64,000 nt of DNA from Hirudinaria manillensis (GCA_034509925.1 CM067536.1:6027501-6091500); one strand, 5' to 3'; shown: positions 36,934 to 48,184, counted from the stretch's first letter. The notes: generated by a model not told the origin, from the letters alone. A program made the numbers and translations.

Positions 36934-36967
36934 TCACCGCCGCAAAGTATCGACGCGGTCTATAAAT
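36934..36967 (+). promoter_or_regulatory. U5 promoter: PSE-like element and TATA box (type unit)
   Basis: TCACCGCCGCAAAGTATC at -57 to -40 resembles the metazoan snRNA proximal sequence element, with a TCACC core and a downstream AAA. TATAAAT begins at -30 (36961) relative to the U5 start at 36991. The same pair precedes all 52 full-length copies, with small PSE variants (CCGCCG, CCGGCG, CCGCCA). The assignment rests on position and resemblance, not on binding data. Confidence 0.6.
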
Positions 36968-36990
36968 GGTCTGAAGAGCAGAATAACAGC

Positions 36991-37110
36991 AGCTCTGGTT
37001 TCTCTTCAAAGAAACGCGCAAATCTTTCGCCTTTTACTAAAGATTTCCGTGGAGAGGAACATCACTATGAGTGTTTGATGTATTTCTTGCAGCCCTCTCT
37101 CGAGGGCGGA
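36991..37110 (+). ncRNA. RNU5: U5 snRNA (type copy of the array)
   Basis: Spliceosomal U5 snRNA, which aligns exons through loop 1 within the U5 snRNP. The sequence begins AGCTCTGGTTTCTCTTC. Stem-loop 1 contains the stretch AAATCTTTCGCCTTTTACT, with the invariant loop at nt 38-48, then AAAGATTTCCGTGGAGAGGAAC, matching animal U5 very closely. After that come an Sm-like site (TATTTCTTG, nt 91-99) and a terminal hairpin GCCCTC-TCTC-GAGGGC. The length, about 120 nt, matches human U5 (about 116 nt). The 5' end is placed on the A before GCTCTGG, 30 bp after the TATA box. The internal TTTT argues for RNA polymerase II transcription. The Sm-like site is interrupted by a C, unlike the usual A-U(4-6)-G. 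Confidence 0.95.
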
Positions 37111-37339
37111 TAATAAATAATGATAATGAATTGATCTTACGTGTATATCCAATATCTCTTTTTGTAAATAACCGACACTCGCGCCATCTGCCGATAGACG
37201 TTCAATAAAATTCTGGCAAAAATCTGAACCAAAGGAGCATGCTATTTAGGCTTCTTTGGTGCATTCCGGGTTTGACATTATATCACCGGCGCAAAGTATC
37301 GACGCGGTCTATAAATGGTCTGAAGAGCAGAATAACAGC

Positions 37340-37459
37340 AGCTCTGGTTTCTCTTCAAAGAAACGCGCAAATCTTTCGCCTTTTACTAAAGATTTCCGTG
37401 GAGAGGAACATCACTATGAGTGTTTGATGTATTTCTTGCAGCCCTCTCTCGAGGGCGGA
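37340..37459 (+). ncRNA. RNU5: U5 snRNA, copy 5
   Basis: PSE variant CCGGCG; the snRNA is identical to the type copy (copy 4, 36991-37110). Confidence 0.95.
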
Positions 37460-37688
37460 TAATAAATAATGATAATGAATTGATCTTACGTGTATATCCA
37501 ATATCTCTTTTTGTAAATAACCGACACTCGCGCCATCTGCCGATAGACGTTCAATAAAATTCTGGCAAAAATCTGAACCAAAGGAGCATGCTATTTAGGC
37601 TTCTTTGGTGCATTCCGGGTTTGACATTATATCACCGCCGCAAAGTATCGACGCGGTCTATAAATGGTCTGAAGAGCAGAATAACAGC

Positions 37689-37808
37689 AGCTCTGGTTTC
37701 TCTTCAAAGAAACGCGCAAATCTTTCGCCTTTTACTAAAGATTTCCGTGGAGAGGAACATCACTATGAGTGTTTGATGTATTTCTTGCAGCCCTCTCTCG
37801 AGGGCGGA
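37689..37808 (+). ncRNA. RNU5: U5 snRNA, copy 6
   Basis: Standard promoter and snRNA sequence. Confidence 0.95.
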
Positions 37809-38037
37809 TAATAAATAATGATAATGAATTGATCTTACGTGTATATCCAATATCTCTTTTTGTAAATAACCGACACTCGCGCCATCTGCCGATAGACGTT
37901 CAATAAAATTCTGGCAAAAATCTGAACCAAAGGAGCATGCTATTTAGGCTTCTTTGGTGCAATCCGGGTTTGACATTATATCACCGCCGCAAAGTATCGA
38001 CGCGGTCTATAAATGGTCTGAAGAGCAGAATAACAGC

Positions 38038-38157
38038 AGCTCTGGTTTCTCTTCAAAGAAACGCGCAAATCTTTCGCCTTTTACTAAAGATTTCCGTGGA
38101 GAGGAACATCACTATGAGTGTTTGATGTATTTCTTGCAGCCCTCTCTCGAGGGCGGA
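38038..38157 (+). ncRNA. RNU5: U5 snRNA, copy 7
   Basis: Upstream flank reads GTGCAATCC instead of GTGCATTCC. Confidence 0.95.
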
Positions 38158-38386
38158 TAATAAATAATGATAATGAATTGATCTTACGTGTATATCCAAT
38201 ATCTCTTTTTGTAAATAACCGACACTCGCGCCATCTGCCGATAGACGTTCAATAAAATTCTGGCAAAAATCTGAACCAAAGGAGCATGCTATTTAGGCTT
38301 CTTTGGTGCATTCCGGGTTTGACATTATATCACCGCCGCAAAGTATCGACGCGGTCTATAAATGGTCTGAAGAGCAGAATAACAGC

Positions 38387-38506
38387 AGCTCTGGTTTCTC
38401 TTCAAAGAAACGCGCAAATCTTTCGCCTTTTACTAAAGATTTCCGTGGAGAGGAACATCACTATGAGTGTTTGATGTATTTCTTGCAGCCCTCTCTCGAG
38501 GGCGGA
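38387..38506 (+). ncRNA. RNU5: U5 snRNA, copy 8
   Basis: Standard sequence. Confidence 0.95.
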
Positions 38507-38735
38507 TAATAAATAATGATAATGAATTGATCTTACGTGTATATCCAATATCTCTTTTTGTAAATAACCGACACTCGCGCCATCTGCCGATAGACGTTCA
38601 ATAAAATTCTGGCAAAAATCTGAACCAAAGGAGCATGCTATTTAGGCTTCTTTGGTGCATTCCGGGTTTGACATTATATCACCGGCGCAAAGTATCGACG
38701 CGGTCTATAAATGGTCTGAAGAGCAGAATAACAGC

Positions 38736-38855
38736 AGCTCTGGTTTCTCTTCAAAGAAACGCGCAAATCTTTCGCCTTTTACTAAAGATTTCCGTGGAGA
38801 GGAACATCACTATGAGTGTTTGATGTATTTCTTGCAGCCCTCTCTCGAGGGCGGA
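38736..38855 (+). ncRNA. RNU5: U5 snRNA, copy 9
   Basis: PSE variant CCGGCG. Confidence 0.95.
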
Positions 38856-39084
38856 TAATAAATAATGATAATGAATTGATCTTACGTGTATATCCAATAT
38901 CTCTTTTTGTAAATAACCGACACTCGCGCCATCTGCCGATAGACGTTCAATAAAATTCTGGCAAAAATCTGAACCAAAGCAGCATGCTATTTAGGCTTCT
39001 TTGGTGCATTCCGGGTTTGACATTATATCACCGCCGCAAAGTATCGACGCGGTCTATAAATGGTCTGAAGAGCAGAATAACAGC

Positions 39085-39204
39085 AGCTCTGGTTTCTCTT
39101 CAAAGAAACGCGCAAATCTTTCGCCTTTTACTAAAGATTTCCGTGGAGAGGAACATCACTATGAGTGTTTGATGTATTTCTTGCAGCCCTCTCTCGAGGG
39201 CGGA
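39085..39204 (+). ncRNA. RNU5: U5 snRNA, copy 10
   Basis: Flank GCAGCATGC; standard PSE. Alternates with copy 11 as a dimer. Confidence 0.95.
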
Positions 39205-39433
39205 TAATAAATAATGATAATGAATTGATCTTACGTGTATATCCAATATCTCTTTTTGTAAATAACCGACACTCGCGCCATCTGCCGATAGACGTTCAAT
39301 AAAATTCTGGCAAAAATCTGAACCAAAGGAGCATGCTATTTAGGCTTCTTTGGTGCATTCCGGGTTTGACATTATATCACCGGCGCAAAGTATCGACGCG
39401 GTCTATAAATGGTCTGAAGAGCAGAATAACAGC

Positions 39434-39553
39434 AGCTCTGGTTTCTCTTCAAAGAAACGCGCAAATCTTTCGCCTTTTACTAAAGATTTCCGTGGAGAGG
39501 AACATCACTATGAGTGTTTGATGTATTTCTTGCAGCCCTCTCTCGAGGGCGGA
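39434..39553 (+). ncRNA. RNU5: U5 snRNA, copy 11
   Basis: PSE variant CCGGCG; flank GGAGCATGC. Confidence 0.95.
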
Positions 39554-39782
39554 TAATAAATAATGATAATGAATTGATCTTACGTGTATATCCAATATCT
39601 CTTTTTGTAAATAACCGACACTCGCGCCATCTGCCGATAGACGTTCAATAAAATTCTGGCAAAAATCTGAACCAAAGCAGCATGCTATTTAGGCTTCTTT
39701 GGTGCATTCCGGGTTTGACATTATATCACCGCCGCAAAGTATCGACGCGGTCTATAAATGGTCTGAAGAGCAGAATAACAGC

Positions 39783-39902
39783 AGCTCTGGTTTCTCTTCA
39801 AAGAAACGCGCAAATCTTTCGCCTTTTACTAAAGATTTCCGTGGAGAGGAACATCACTATGAGTGTTTGATGTATTTCTTGCAGCCCTCTCTCGAGGGCG
39901 GA
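39783..39902 (+). ncRNA. RNU5: U5 snRNA, copy 12
   Basis: Followed by a 6-bp spacer expansion (extra GATAAT); first unit of a four-unit higher-order repeat. Confidence 0.95.
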
Positions 39903-40137
39903 TAATAAATAATGATAATGATAATGAATTGATCTTACGTGTATATCCAATATCTCTTTTTGTAAATAACCGACACTCGCGCCATCTGCCGATAGACGTT
40001 CAATAAAATTCTGGCAAAAATCTGAACCAAAGGAGCATGCTATTTAGGCTTCTTTGGTGCGATCCGGGTTTGACATTATATCACCGCCGCAAAGTATCGA
40101 CGCGGTCTATAAATGGTCTGAAGAGCAGAATAACAGC

Positions 40138-40257
40138 AGCTCTGGTTTCTCTTCAAAGAAACGCGCAAATCTTTCGCCTTTTACTAAAGATTTCCGTGGA
40201 GAGGAACATCACTATGAGTGTTTGATGTATTTCTTGCAGCCCTCTCTCGAGGGCGGA
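40138..40257 (+). ncRNA. RNU5: U5 snRNA, copy 13
   Basis: Upstream flank GTGCGATCC; second unit of the higher-order repeat. Confidence 0.95.
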
Positions 40258-40486
40258 TAATAAATAATGATAATGAATTGATCTTACGTGTATATCCAAT
40301 ATCTCTTTTTGTAAATAACCGACACTCGCGCCATCTGCCGATAGACGTTCAATAAAATTCTGGCAAAAATCTGAACCAAAGCAGCATGCTATTTAGGCTT
40401 CTTTGGTGCATTCCGGGTTTGACATTATATCACCGCCGCAAAGTATCGACGCGGTCTATAAATGGTCTGAAGAGCAGAATAACAGC

Positions 40487-40606
40487 AGCTCTGGTTTCTC
40501 TTCAAAGAAACGCGCAAATCTTTCGCCTTTTACTAAAGATTTCCGTGGAGAGGAACATCACTATGAGTGTTTGATGTATTTCTTGCAGCCCTCTCTCGAG
40601 GGCGGA
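40487..40606 (+). ncRNA. RNU5: U5 snRNA, copy 14
   Basis: Third unit of the higher-order repeat; standard sequence. Confidence 0.95.
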
Positions 40607-40835
40607 TAATAAATAATGATAATGAATTGATCTTACGTGTATATCCAATATCTCTTTTTGTAAATAACCGACACTCGCGCCATCTGCCGATAGACGTTCA
40701 GTAAAATTCTGGCAAAAATCTGAACCAAAGGAGCATGCTATTTAGGCTTCTTTGGTGCATTCCGGGTTTGACATTATATCACCGGCGCAAAGTATCGACG
40801 CGGTCTATAAATGGTCTGAAGAGCAGAATAACAGC

Positions 40836-40955
40836 AGCTCTGGTTTCTCTTCAAAGAAACGCGCAAATCTTTCGCCTTTTACTAAAGATTTCCGTGGAGA
40901 GGAACATCACTATGAGTGTTTGATGTATTTCTTGCAGCCCTCTCTCGAGGGCGGA
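40836..40955 (+). ncRNA. RNU5: U5 snRNA, copy 15
   Basis: PSE variant CCGGCG; the spacer upstream has a private CAGTAAAATTC substitution near 40700. Confidence 0.95.
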
Positions 40956-41184
40956 TAATAAATAATGATAATGAATTGATCTTACGTGTATATCCAATAT
41001 CTCTTTTTGTAAATAACCGACACTCGCGCCATCTGCCGATAGACGTTCAATAAAATTCTGGCAAAAATCTGAACCAAAGCAGCATGCTATTTAGGCTTCT
41101 TTGGTGCATTCCGGGTTTGACATTATATCACCGCCGCAAAGTATCGACGCGGTCTATAAATGGTCTGAAGAGCAGAATAACAGC

Positions 41185-41304
41185 AGCTCTGGTTTCTCTT
41201 CAAAGAAACGCGCAAATCTTTCGCCTTTTACTAAAGATTTCCGTGGAGAGGAACATCACTATGAGTGTTTGATGTATTTCTTGCAGCCCTCTCTCGAGGG
41301 CGGA
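41185..41304 (+). ncRNA. RNU5: U5 snRNA, copy 16
   Basis: Repeats copy 12, including the 6-bp spacer expansion after it. Confidence 0.95.
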
Positions 41305-41539
41305 TAATAAATAATGATAATGATAATGAATTGATCTTACGTGTATATCCAATATCTCTTTTTGTAAATAACCGACACTCGCGCCATCTGCCGATAGACG
41401 TTCAATAAAATTCTGGCAAAAATCTGAACCAAAGGAGCATGCTATTTAGGCTTCTTTGGTGCGATCCGGGTTTGACATTATATCACCGCCGCAAAGTATC
41501 GACGCGGTCTATAAATGGTCTGAAGAGCAGAATAACAGC

Positions 41540-41659
41540 AGCTCTGGTTTCTCTTCAAAGAAACGCGCAAATCTTTCGCCTTTTACTAAAGATTTCCGTG
41601 GAGAGGAACATCACTATGAGTGTTTGATGTATTTCTTGCAGCCCTCTCTCGAGGGCGGA
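41540..41659 (+). ncRNA. RNU5: U5 snRNA, copy 17
   Basis: Repeats copy 13 (flank GTGCGATCC). Confidence 0.95.
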
Positions 41660-41888
41660 TAATAAATAATGATAATGAATTGATCTTACGTGTATATCCA
41701 ATATCTCTTTTTGTAAATAACCGACACTCGCGCCATCTGCCGATAGACGTTCAATAAAATTCTGGCAAAAATCTGAACCAAAGCAGCATGCTATTTAGGC
41801 TTCTTTGGTGCATTCCGGGTTTGACATTATATCACCGCCGCAAAGTATCGACGCGGTCTATAAATGGTCTGAAGAGCAGAATAACAGC

Positions 41889-42008
41889 AGCTCTGGTTTC
41901 TCTTCAAAGAAACGCGCAAATCTTTCGCCTTTTACTAAAGATTTCCGTGGAGAGGAACATCACTATGAGTGTTTGATGTATTTCTTGCAGCCCTCTCTCG
42001 AGGGCGGA
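41889..42008 (+). ncRNA. RNU5: U5 snRNA, copy 18
   Basis: Repeats copy 14. Confidence 0.95.
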
Positions 42009-42237
42009 TAATAAATAATGATAATGAATTGATCTTACGTGTATATCCAATATCTCTTTTTGTAAATAACCGACACTCGCGCCATCTGCCGATAGACGTT
42101 CAATAAAATTCTGGCAAAAATCTGAACCAAAGGAGCATGCTATTTAGGCTTCTTTGGTGCATTCCGGGTTTGACATTATATCACCGGCGCAAAGTATCGA
42201 CGCGGTCTATAAATGGTCTGAAGAGCAGAATAACAGC

Positions 42238-42357
42238 AGCTCTGGTTTCTCTTCAAAGAAACGCGCAAATCTTTCGCCTTTTACTAAAGATTTCCGTGGA
42301 GAGGAACAACACTATGAGTGTTTGATGTATTTCTTGCAGCCCTCTCTCGAGGGCGGA
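42238..42357 (+). ncRNA. RNU5: U5 snRNA, copy 19
   Basis: Repeats copy 15 in its promoter (CCGGCG) but carries the GAACAACAC form of the RNA. Confidence 0.95.
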
Positions 42358-42586
42358 TAATAAATAATGATAATGAATTGATCTTACGTGTATATCCAAT
42401 ATCTCTTTTTGTAAATAACCGACACTCGCGCCATCTGCCGATAGACGTTCAATAAAATTCTGGCAAAAATCTGAACCAAAGCAGCATGCTATTTAGGCTT
42501 CTTTGGTGCATTCCGGGTTTGACATTATATCACCGCCGCAAAGTATCGACGCGGTCTATAAATGGTCTGAAGAGCAGAATAACAGC

Positions 42587-42706
42587 AGCTCTGGTTTCTC
42601 TTCAAAGAAACGCGCAAATCTTTCGCCTTTTACTAAAGATTTCCGTGGAGAGGAACATCACTATGAGTGTTTGATGTATTTCTTGCAGCCCTCTCTCGAG
42701 GGCGGA
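42587..42706 (+). ncRNA. RNU5: U5 snRNA, copy 20
   Basis: Standard sequence. Confidence 0.95.
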
Positions 42707-42935
42707 TAATAAATAATGATAATGAATTGATCTTACGTGTATATCCAATATCTCTTTTTGTAAATAACCGACACTCGCGCCATCTGCCGATAGACGTTCA
42801 ATAAAATTCTGGCTAAAATCTGAACCAAAGGAGCATGCTATTTAGGCTTCTTTGGTGCAATCCGGGTTTGACATTATATCACCGCCGCAAAGTATCGACG
42901 CGGTCTATAAATGGTCTGAAGAGCAGAATAACAGC

Positions 42936-43055
42936 AGCTCTGGTTTCTCTTCAAAGAAACGCGCAAATCTTTCGCCTTTTACTAAAGATTTCCGTGGAGA
43001 GGAACATCACTATGAGTGTTTGATGTATTTCTTGCAGCCCTCTCTCGAGGGCGGA
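42936..43055 (+). ncRNA. RNU5: U5 snRNA, copy 21
   Basis: Upstream GGCTAAAATC and GTGCAATCC, shared only with copy 22. Confidence 0.95.
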
Positions 43056-43284
43056 TAATAAATAATGATAATGAATTGATCTTACGTGTATATCCAATAT
43101 CTCTTTTTGTAAATAACCGACACTCGCGCCATCTGCCGATAGACGTTCAATAAAATTCTGGCTAAAATCTGAACCAAAGGAGCATGCTATTTAGGCTTCT
43201 TTGGTGCAATCCGGGTTTGACATTATATCACCGCCGCAAAGTATCGACGCGGTCTATAAATGGTCTGAAGAGCAGAATAACAGC

Positions 43285-43404
43285 AGCTCTGGTTTCTCTT
43301 CAAAGAAACGCGCAAATCTTTCGCCTTTTACTAAAGATTTCCGTGGAGAGGAACATCACTATGAGTGTTTGATGTATTTCTTGCAGCCCTCTCTCGAGGG
43401 CGGA
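43285..43404 (+). ncRNA. RNU5: U5 snRNA, copy 22
   Basis: Tandem duplicate of copy 21 by its two private spacer changes. Confidence 0.95.
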
Positions 43405-43633
43405 TAATAAATAATGATAATGAATTGATCTTACGTGTATATCCAATATCTCTTTTTGTAAATAACCGACACTCGCGCCATCTGCCGATAGACGTTCAAT
43501 AAAATTCTGGCAAAAATCTGAACCAAAGCAGCATGCTATTTAGGCTTCTTTGGTGCATTCCGGGTTTGACATTATATCACCGCCGCAAAGTATCGACGCG
43601 GTCTATAAATGGTCTGAAGAGCAGAATAACAGC

Positions 43634-43753
43634 AGCTCTGGTTTCTCTTCAAAGAAACGCGCAAATCTTTCGCCTTTTACTAAAGATTTCCGTGGAGAGG
43701 AACATCACTATGAGTGTTTGATGTATTTCTTGCAGCCCTCTCTCGAGGGCGGA
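43634..43753 (+). ncRNA. RNU5: U5 snRNA, copy 23
   Basis: Standard sequence; flank GCAGCATGC. Confidence 0.95.
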
Positions 43754-43982
43754 TAATAAATAATGATAATGAATTGATCTTACGTGTATATCCAATATCT
43801 CTTTTTGTAAATAACCGACACTCGCGCCATCTGCCGATAGACGTTCAATAAAATTCTGGCAAAAATCTGAACCAAAGCAGCGTGCTATTTAGGCTTCTTT
43901 GGTGCATTCCGGGTTTGACATTATATCACCGCCGCAAAGTATCGACGCGGTCTATAAATGGTCTGAAGAGCAGAATAACAGC

Positions 43983-44102
43983 AGCTCTGGTTTCTCTTCA
44001 AAGAAACGCGCAAATCTTTCGCCTTTTACTAAAGATTTCCGTGGAGAGGAACATCACTATGAGTGTTTGATGTATTTCTTGCAGCCCTCTCTCGAGGGCG
44101 GA
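43983..44102 (+). ncRNA. RNU5: U5 snRNA, copy 24
   Basis: Followed by a shortened spacer (343-bp unit); first copy with the GCAGCGTGC flank. Confidence 0.95.
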
Positions 44103-44325
44103 TAATAGATAATGAATTGATCTTACGTGTATATCCAATATCTCTTTTTGTAAATAACCGACACTCGCGCCATCTGCCGATAGACGTTCAATAAAATTCT
44201 GGCAAAAATCTGAACCAAAGCAGCGTGCTATTTAGGCTTCTTTGGTGCATTCCGGGTTTGACATTATATCACCGCCGCAAAGTATCGACGCGGTCTATAA
44301 ATGGTCTGAAGAGCAGAATAACAGC

Positions 44326-44445
44326 AGCTCTGGTTTCTCTTCAAAGAAACGCGCAAATCTTTCGCCTTTTACTAAAGATTTCCGTGGAGAGGAACATCAC
44401 TATGAGTGTTTGATGTATTTCTTGCAGCCCTCTCTCGAGGGCGGA
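44326..44445 (+). ncRNA. RNU5: U5 snRNA, copy 25
   Basis: Flank GCAGCGTGC. Confidence 0.95.
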
Positions 44446-44674
44446 TAATAAATAATGATAATGAATTGATCTTACGTGTATATCCAATATCTCTTTTTGT
44501 AAATAACCGACACTCGCGCCATCTGCCGATAGACGTTCAATAAAATTCTGGCAAAAATCTGAACCAAAGCAGCATGCTATTTAGGCTTCTTTGGTGCATT
44601 CCGGGTTTGACATTATATCACCGCCGCAAAGTATCGACGCGGTCTATAAATGGTCTGAAGAGCAGAATAACAGC

Positions 44675-44794
44675 AGCTCTGGTTTCTCTTCAAAGAAACG
44701 CGCAAATCTTTCGCCTTTTACTAAAGATTTCCGTGGAGAGGAACATCACTATGAGTGTTTGATGTATTTCTTGCAGCCCTCTCTCGAGGGCGGA
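44675..44794 (+). ncRNA. RNU5: U5 snRNA, copy 26
   Basis: Flank GCAGCATGC. Confidence 0.95.
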
Positions 44795-45023
44795 TAATAA
44801 ATAATGATAATGAATTGATCTTACGTGTATATCCAATATCTCTTTTTGTAAATAACCGACACTCGCGCCATCTGCCGATAGACGTTCAATAAAATTCTGG
44901 CAAAAATCTGAACCAAAGCAGCGTGCTATTTAGGCTTCTTTGGTGCATTCCGGGTTTGACATTATATCACCGCCGCAAAGTATCGACGCGGTCTATAAAT
45001 GGTCTGAAGAGCAGAATAACAGC

Positions 45024-45143
45024 AGCTCTGGTTTCTCTTCAAAGAAACGCGCAAATCTTTCGCCTTTTACTAAAGATTTCCGTGGAGAGGAACATCACTA
45101 TGAGTGTTTGATGTATTTCTTGCAGCCCTCTCTCGAGGGCGGA
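45024..45143 (+). ncRNA. RNU5: U5 snRNA, copy 27
   Basis: Flank GCAGCGTGC. Confidence 0.95.
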
Positions 45144-45372
45144 TAATAAATAATGATAATGAATTGATCTTACGTGTATATCCAATATCTCTTTTTGTAA
45201 ATAACCGACACTCGCGCCATCTGCCGATAGACGTTCAATAAAATTCTGGCAAAAATCTGAACCAAAGCAGCGTGCTATTTAGGCTTCTTTGGTGCATTCC
45301 GGGTTTGACATTATATCACCGCCGCAAAGTATCGACGCGGTCTATAAATGGTCTGAAGAGCAGAATAACAGC

Positions 45373-45492
45373 AGCTCTGGTTTCTCTTCAAAGAAACGCG
45401 CAAATCTTTCGCCTTTTACTAAAGATTTCCGTGGAGAGGAACATCACTATGAGTGTTTGATGTATTTCTTGCAGCCCTCTTTCGAGGGCGGA
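45373..45492 (+). ncRNA. RNU5: U5 snRNA, copy 28
   Basis: Terminal hairpin loop variant CTCTTTCGAG; last copy before ZFAND module 2. Confidence 0.93.
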
Positions 45493-45882
45493 TAATAAAT
45501 AATGATAATGAATTGATCTTACGTGTATATCCACTATCTCTTTTTGTAAATAACCGACACTCGCGCCATCTGCCGATAGACGTTCAATAAAATTCTGGCA
45601 AAAATCTGAACCAAAGGAGCATGCTATTTAGGCTTCTTTGGTGCAATCCGGGTTTGACATTATATCATATATAATGAATTATTTATAAATAATTCTGTGG
45701 GATATAGGATCTTTTACAAAAATAATGAACAATAGGAATTAATTAAATTAAATGTTTTCAAATAATTCGGTTCGATTTATGATCTTTTTCAATGAAACAA
45801 ATTATCGGGGACACGAAAACTTTTTGAGGGAAGAACATCAAATCAAATAATTCAAAAATTCAAATTTAATTCTGACACAGAA

Positions 45883-46416
45883 ATGGACTCTGGCTCATCA
45901 CAATTGTGCAGCAATGGATGCGGTTTTTTTGGTTCACAAGATTTCAAAGGCATGTGTTCAAAATGCTTCAAAACTACGATGAAGAAGGAGGTGGAACAAT
46001 CACATGTAAACAAGCCAAAAGAGGTGCAAATGAATGTATTAAATTCATTTCAGCCAAATGAATTTATGAATTTTGAAATAACCGATCCTAATGTTCAATC
46101 GGAGCCAAATCAAGTCAAGTTGGTGCCAATGCAAGTTAAAGAGAAGCCAATACAAGTCGGAGAAAAGCCAACGGTAGTCGCTAAGAAAAAATCGGAAGTG
46201 GCTGAGAAGCCGGAAAAGAAAAAAAGCAATAGATGCCATGTGTGCAAGAAGAAAGTTGGTCTGACTGCAATTGTTTGTCGATGCGGTGGAGTATACTGCG
46301 GTCTGCACCGCTACGTAGATACTCATGGCTGCACTTTCGACTATAAGGCAGTCGAAAGGGAAAAACTACGCAAAATGAACCCATTGATTGAAGGCGAGAG
46401 AATCGAAAAACTATAA
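45883..46416 (+). CDS. ZFAND5/6: ZFAND5/6-type gene, array copy 2
   Basis: Intact 177-residue frame with all A20 and AN1 ligands. It has the VAKKKSEV linker and a silent GCA codon in DYKAVERE shared only with array copy 9. It follows a run of 27 U5 copies and starts the dense ZFAND part of the array. Confidence 0.9.
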   Translation: MDSGSSQLCSNGCGFFGSQDFKGMCSKCFKTTMKKEVEQSHVNKPKEVQMNVLNSFQPNEFMNFEITDPNVQSEPNQVKLVPMQVKEKPIQVGEKPTVVAKKKSEVAEKPEKKKSNRCHVCKKKVGLTAIVCRCGGVYCGLHRYVDTHGCTFDYKAVEREKLRKMNPLIEGERIEKL

Positions 46417-46778
46417 AACATCCTTTTTATGCCAATATTGCTTTTTATGCTGAATTTATCGAATAAAGTAATTACAGAATCAAATAAAATATTAGCTTTA
46501 TGTGGAGAACCTGGATTATGTCGAAACACAAAATGTCCCTTTCTAGGAGTTTCAAATGATTAATAAATAATATTAATTCCACCATCCTTCCAATTTTTCC
46601 TGTAAAAGTTGTATTTTAATTGTATCACAAATGTATCAAGGCAAAACATTTAATGACTATGTTAATACTGAAAAAATAAATATTTCACTTTTCGTTGGTG
46701 GATTCCAGGTTTGACATTATATCACCGCCACAAAGTATCGACGCGGTCTATAAATGGTCTGAAGAGCAGAATAACAGC

Positions 46779-46898
46779 AGCTCTGGTTTCTCTTCAAAGA
46801 AACGCGCAAATCTTTCGCCTTTTACTAAAGATTTCCGTGGAGAGGAACATCACTATGAGTGTTTGATGTATTTCTTGCAGCCCTCTCTCGAGGGCGGA
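46779..46898 (+). ncRNA. RNU5: U5 snRNA, copy 29
   Basis: Single U5 between ZFAND modules 2 and 3; PSE CCGCCA. Confidence 0.93.
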
Positions 46899-47288
46899 TA
46901 ATAAATAATGATAATGAATTGATCTTACGTGTATATCCAATATCTCTTTTTGTAAATAACCGACACTCGCGCCATCTGCCGATAGACGTTCAATAAAATT
47001 CTGGCAAAAATCTGAACCAAAGCAGCGTGCTATTTAGGCTTCTTTGGTGCATTCCGGGTTTGACATTATATCATATATAATGAATTATTTATAAATAATT
47101 CTGTGGGATATAGGATCTTTTACAAAAATAATGAACAATAGGAATTAATTAAATTAAATGTTTTCAAATAATTCGGTTCGATTTATGATCTTTTTCAATG
47201 AAACAAATTATCGGGGACACGAAAACTTTTTGAGGGAAGAACATCAAATCAAATAATTCAAAAATTCAAATTTAATTCTGACACAGAA

Positions 47289-47822
47289 ATGGACTCTGGC
47301 TCATCACAATTGTGCAGCAATGGATGCGGTTTTTTTGGTTCACAAGATTTCAAAGGCATGTGTTCAAAATGCTTCAAAACTACGATGAAGAAGGAGGTGG
47401 AACAATCACATGTAAACAAGCCAAAAGAGGTGCAAATGAATGTATTAAATTCATTTCAGCCAAATGAATTTATGAATTTTGAAATAACCGATCCTAATGT
47501 TCAATCGGAGCCAAATCAAGTCAAGTTGGTGCCAATGCAAGTTAAAGAGAAGCCAATACAAGTCGGAGAAAAGCCAACGGTAGTCGCTAAGAAAAAATCG
47601 GAAGTGGCTGAGAAGCCGGAAAAGAAAAAAAGCAATAGATGCCATGTGTGCAAGAAGAAAGTTGGTCTGACTGCAATTGTTTGTCGATGCGGTGGAGTAT
47701 ACTGCGGTCTGCACCGCTACGTAGATACTCATGGCTGCACTTTCGACTATAAGGCTGTCGAAAGGGAAAAACTACGCAAAATGAACCCATTGATTGAAGG
47801 CGAGAGAATCGAAAAACTATAA
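47289..47822 (+). CDS. ZFAND5/6: ZFAND5/6-type gene, array copy 3
   Basis: Intact 177-residue frame, exactly 1,406 bp after copy 2. The protein is identical to copies 2, 4, 5, 6, 8 and 9. Confidence 0.9.
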   Translation: MDSGSSQLCSNGCGFFGSQDFKGMCSKCFKTTMKKEVEQSHVNKPKEVQMNVLNSFQPNEFMNFEITDPNVQSEPNQVKLVPMQVKEKPIQVGEKPTVVAKKKSEVAEKPEKKKSNRCHVCKKKVGLTAIVCRCGGVYCGLHRYVDTHGCTFDYKAVEREKLRKMNPLIEGERIEKL

Positions 47823-48184
47823 AACATCCTTTTTATGCCAATATTGCTTTTTATGCTGAATTTATCGAATAAAGTAATTACAGAATCAAATAAAATATTA
47901 GCTTTATGTGGAGAACCTGGATTATGTCGAAACACAAAATGTCCCTTTCTAGGAGTTTCAAATGATTAATAAATAATATTAATTCCACCATCCTTCCAAT
48001 TTTTCCTGTAAAAGTTGTATTTTAATTGTATCACAAATGTATCAAGGCAAAACATTTAATGACTATGTTAATACTGAAAAAATAAATATTTCACTTTTCG
48101 TTGGTGGATTCCAGGTTTGACATTATATCACCGCCACAAAGTATCGACGCGGTCTATAAATGGTCTGAAGAGCAGAATAACAGC

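Larger units (their letters stand above)
39699..42502 (+). repeat. Two tandem copies of a 1,402-bp higher-order repeat of four U5 units
   Basis: Units 12-15 and 16-19 repeat the same order of markers: 6-bp spacer expansion, GTGCGATCC flank, standard unit, CCGGCG PSE. The offset is exactly 1,402 bp (4 x 349 + 6). Confidence 0.85.

Noticed and set aside
36934..37110. RNA polymerase III transcription of the U5 units because of PSE plus TATA spacing
   Set aside because: U5 has an internal TTTT in loop 1 that would terminate polymerase III, and the RNA belongs to the Sm class.
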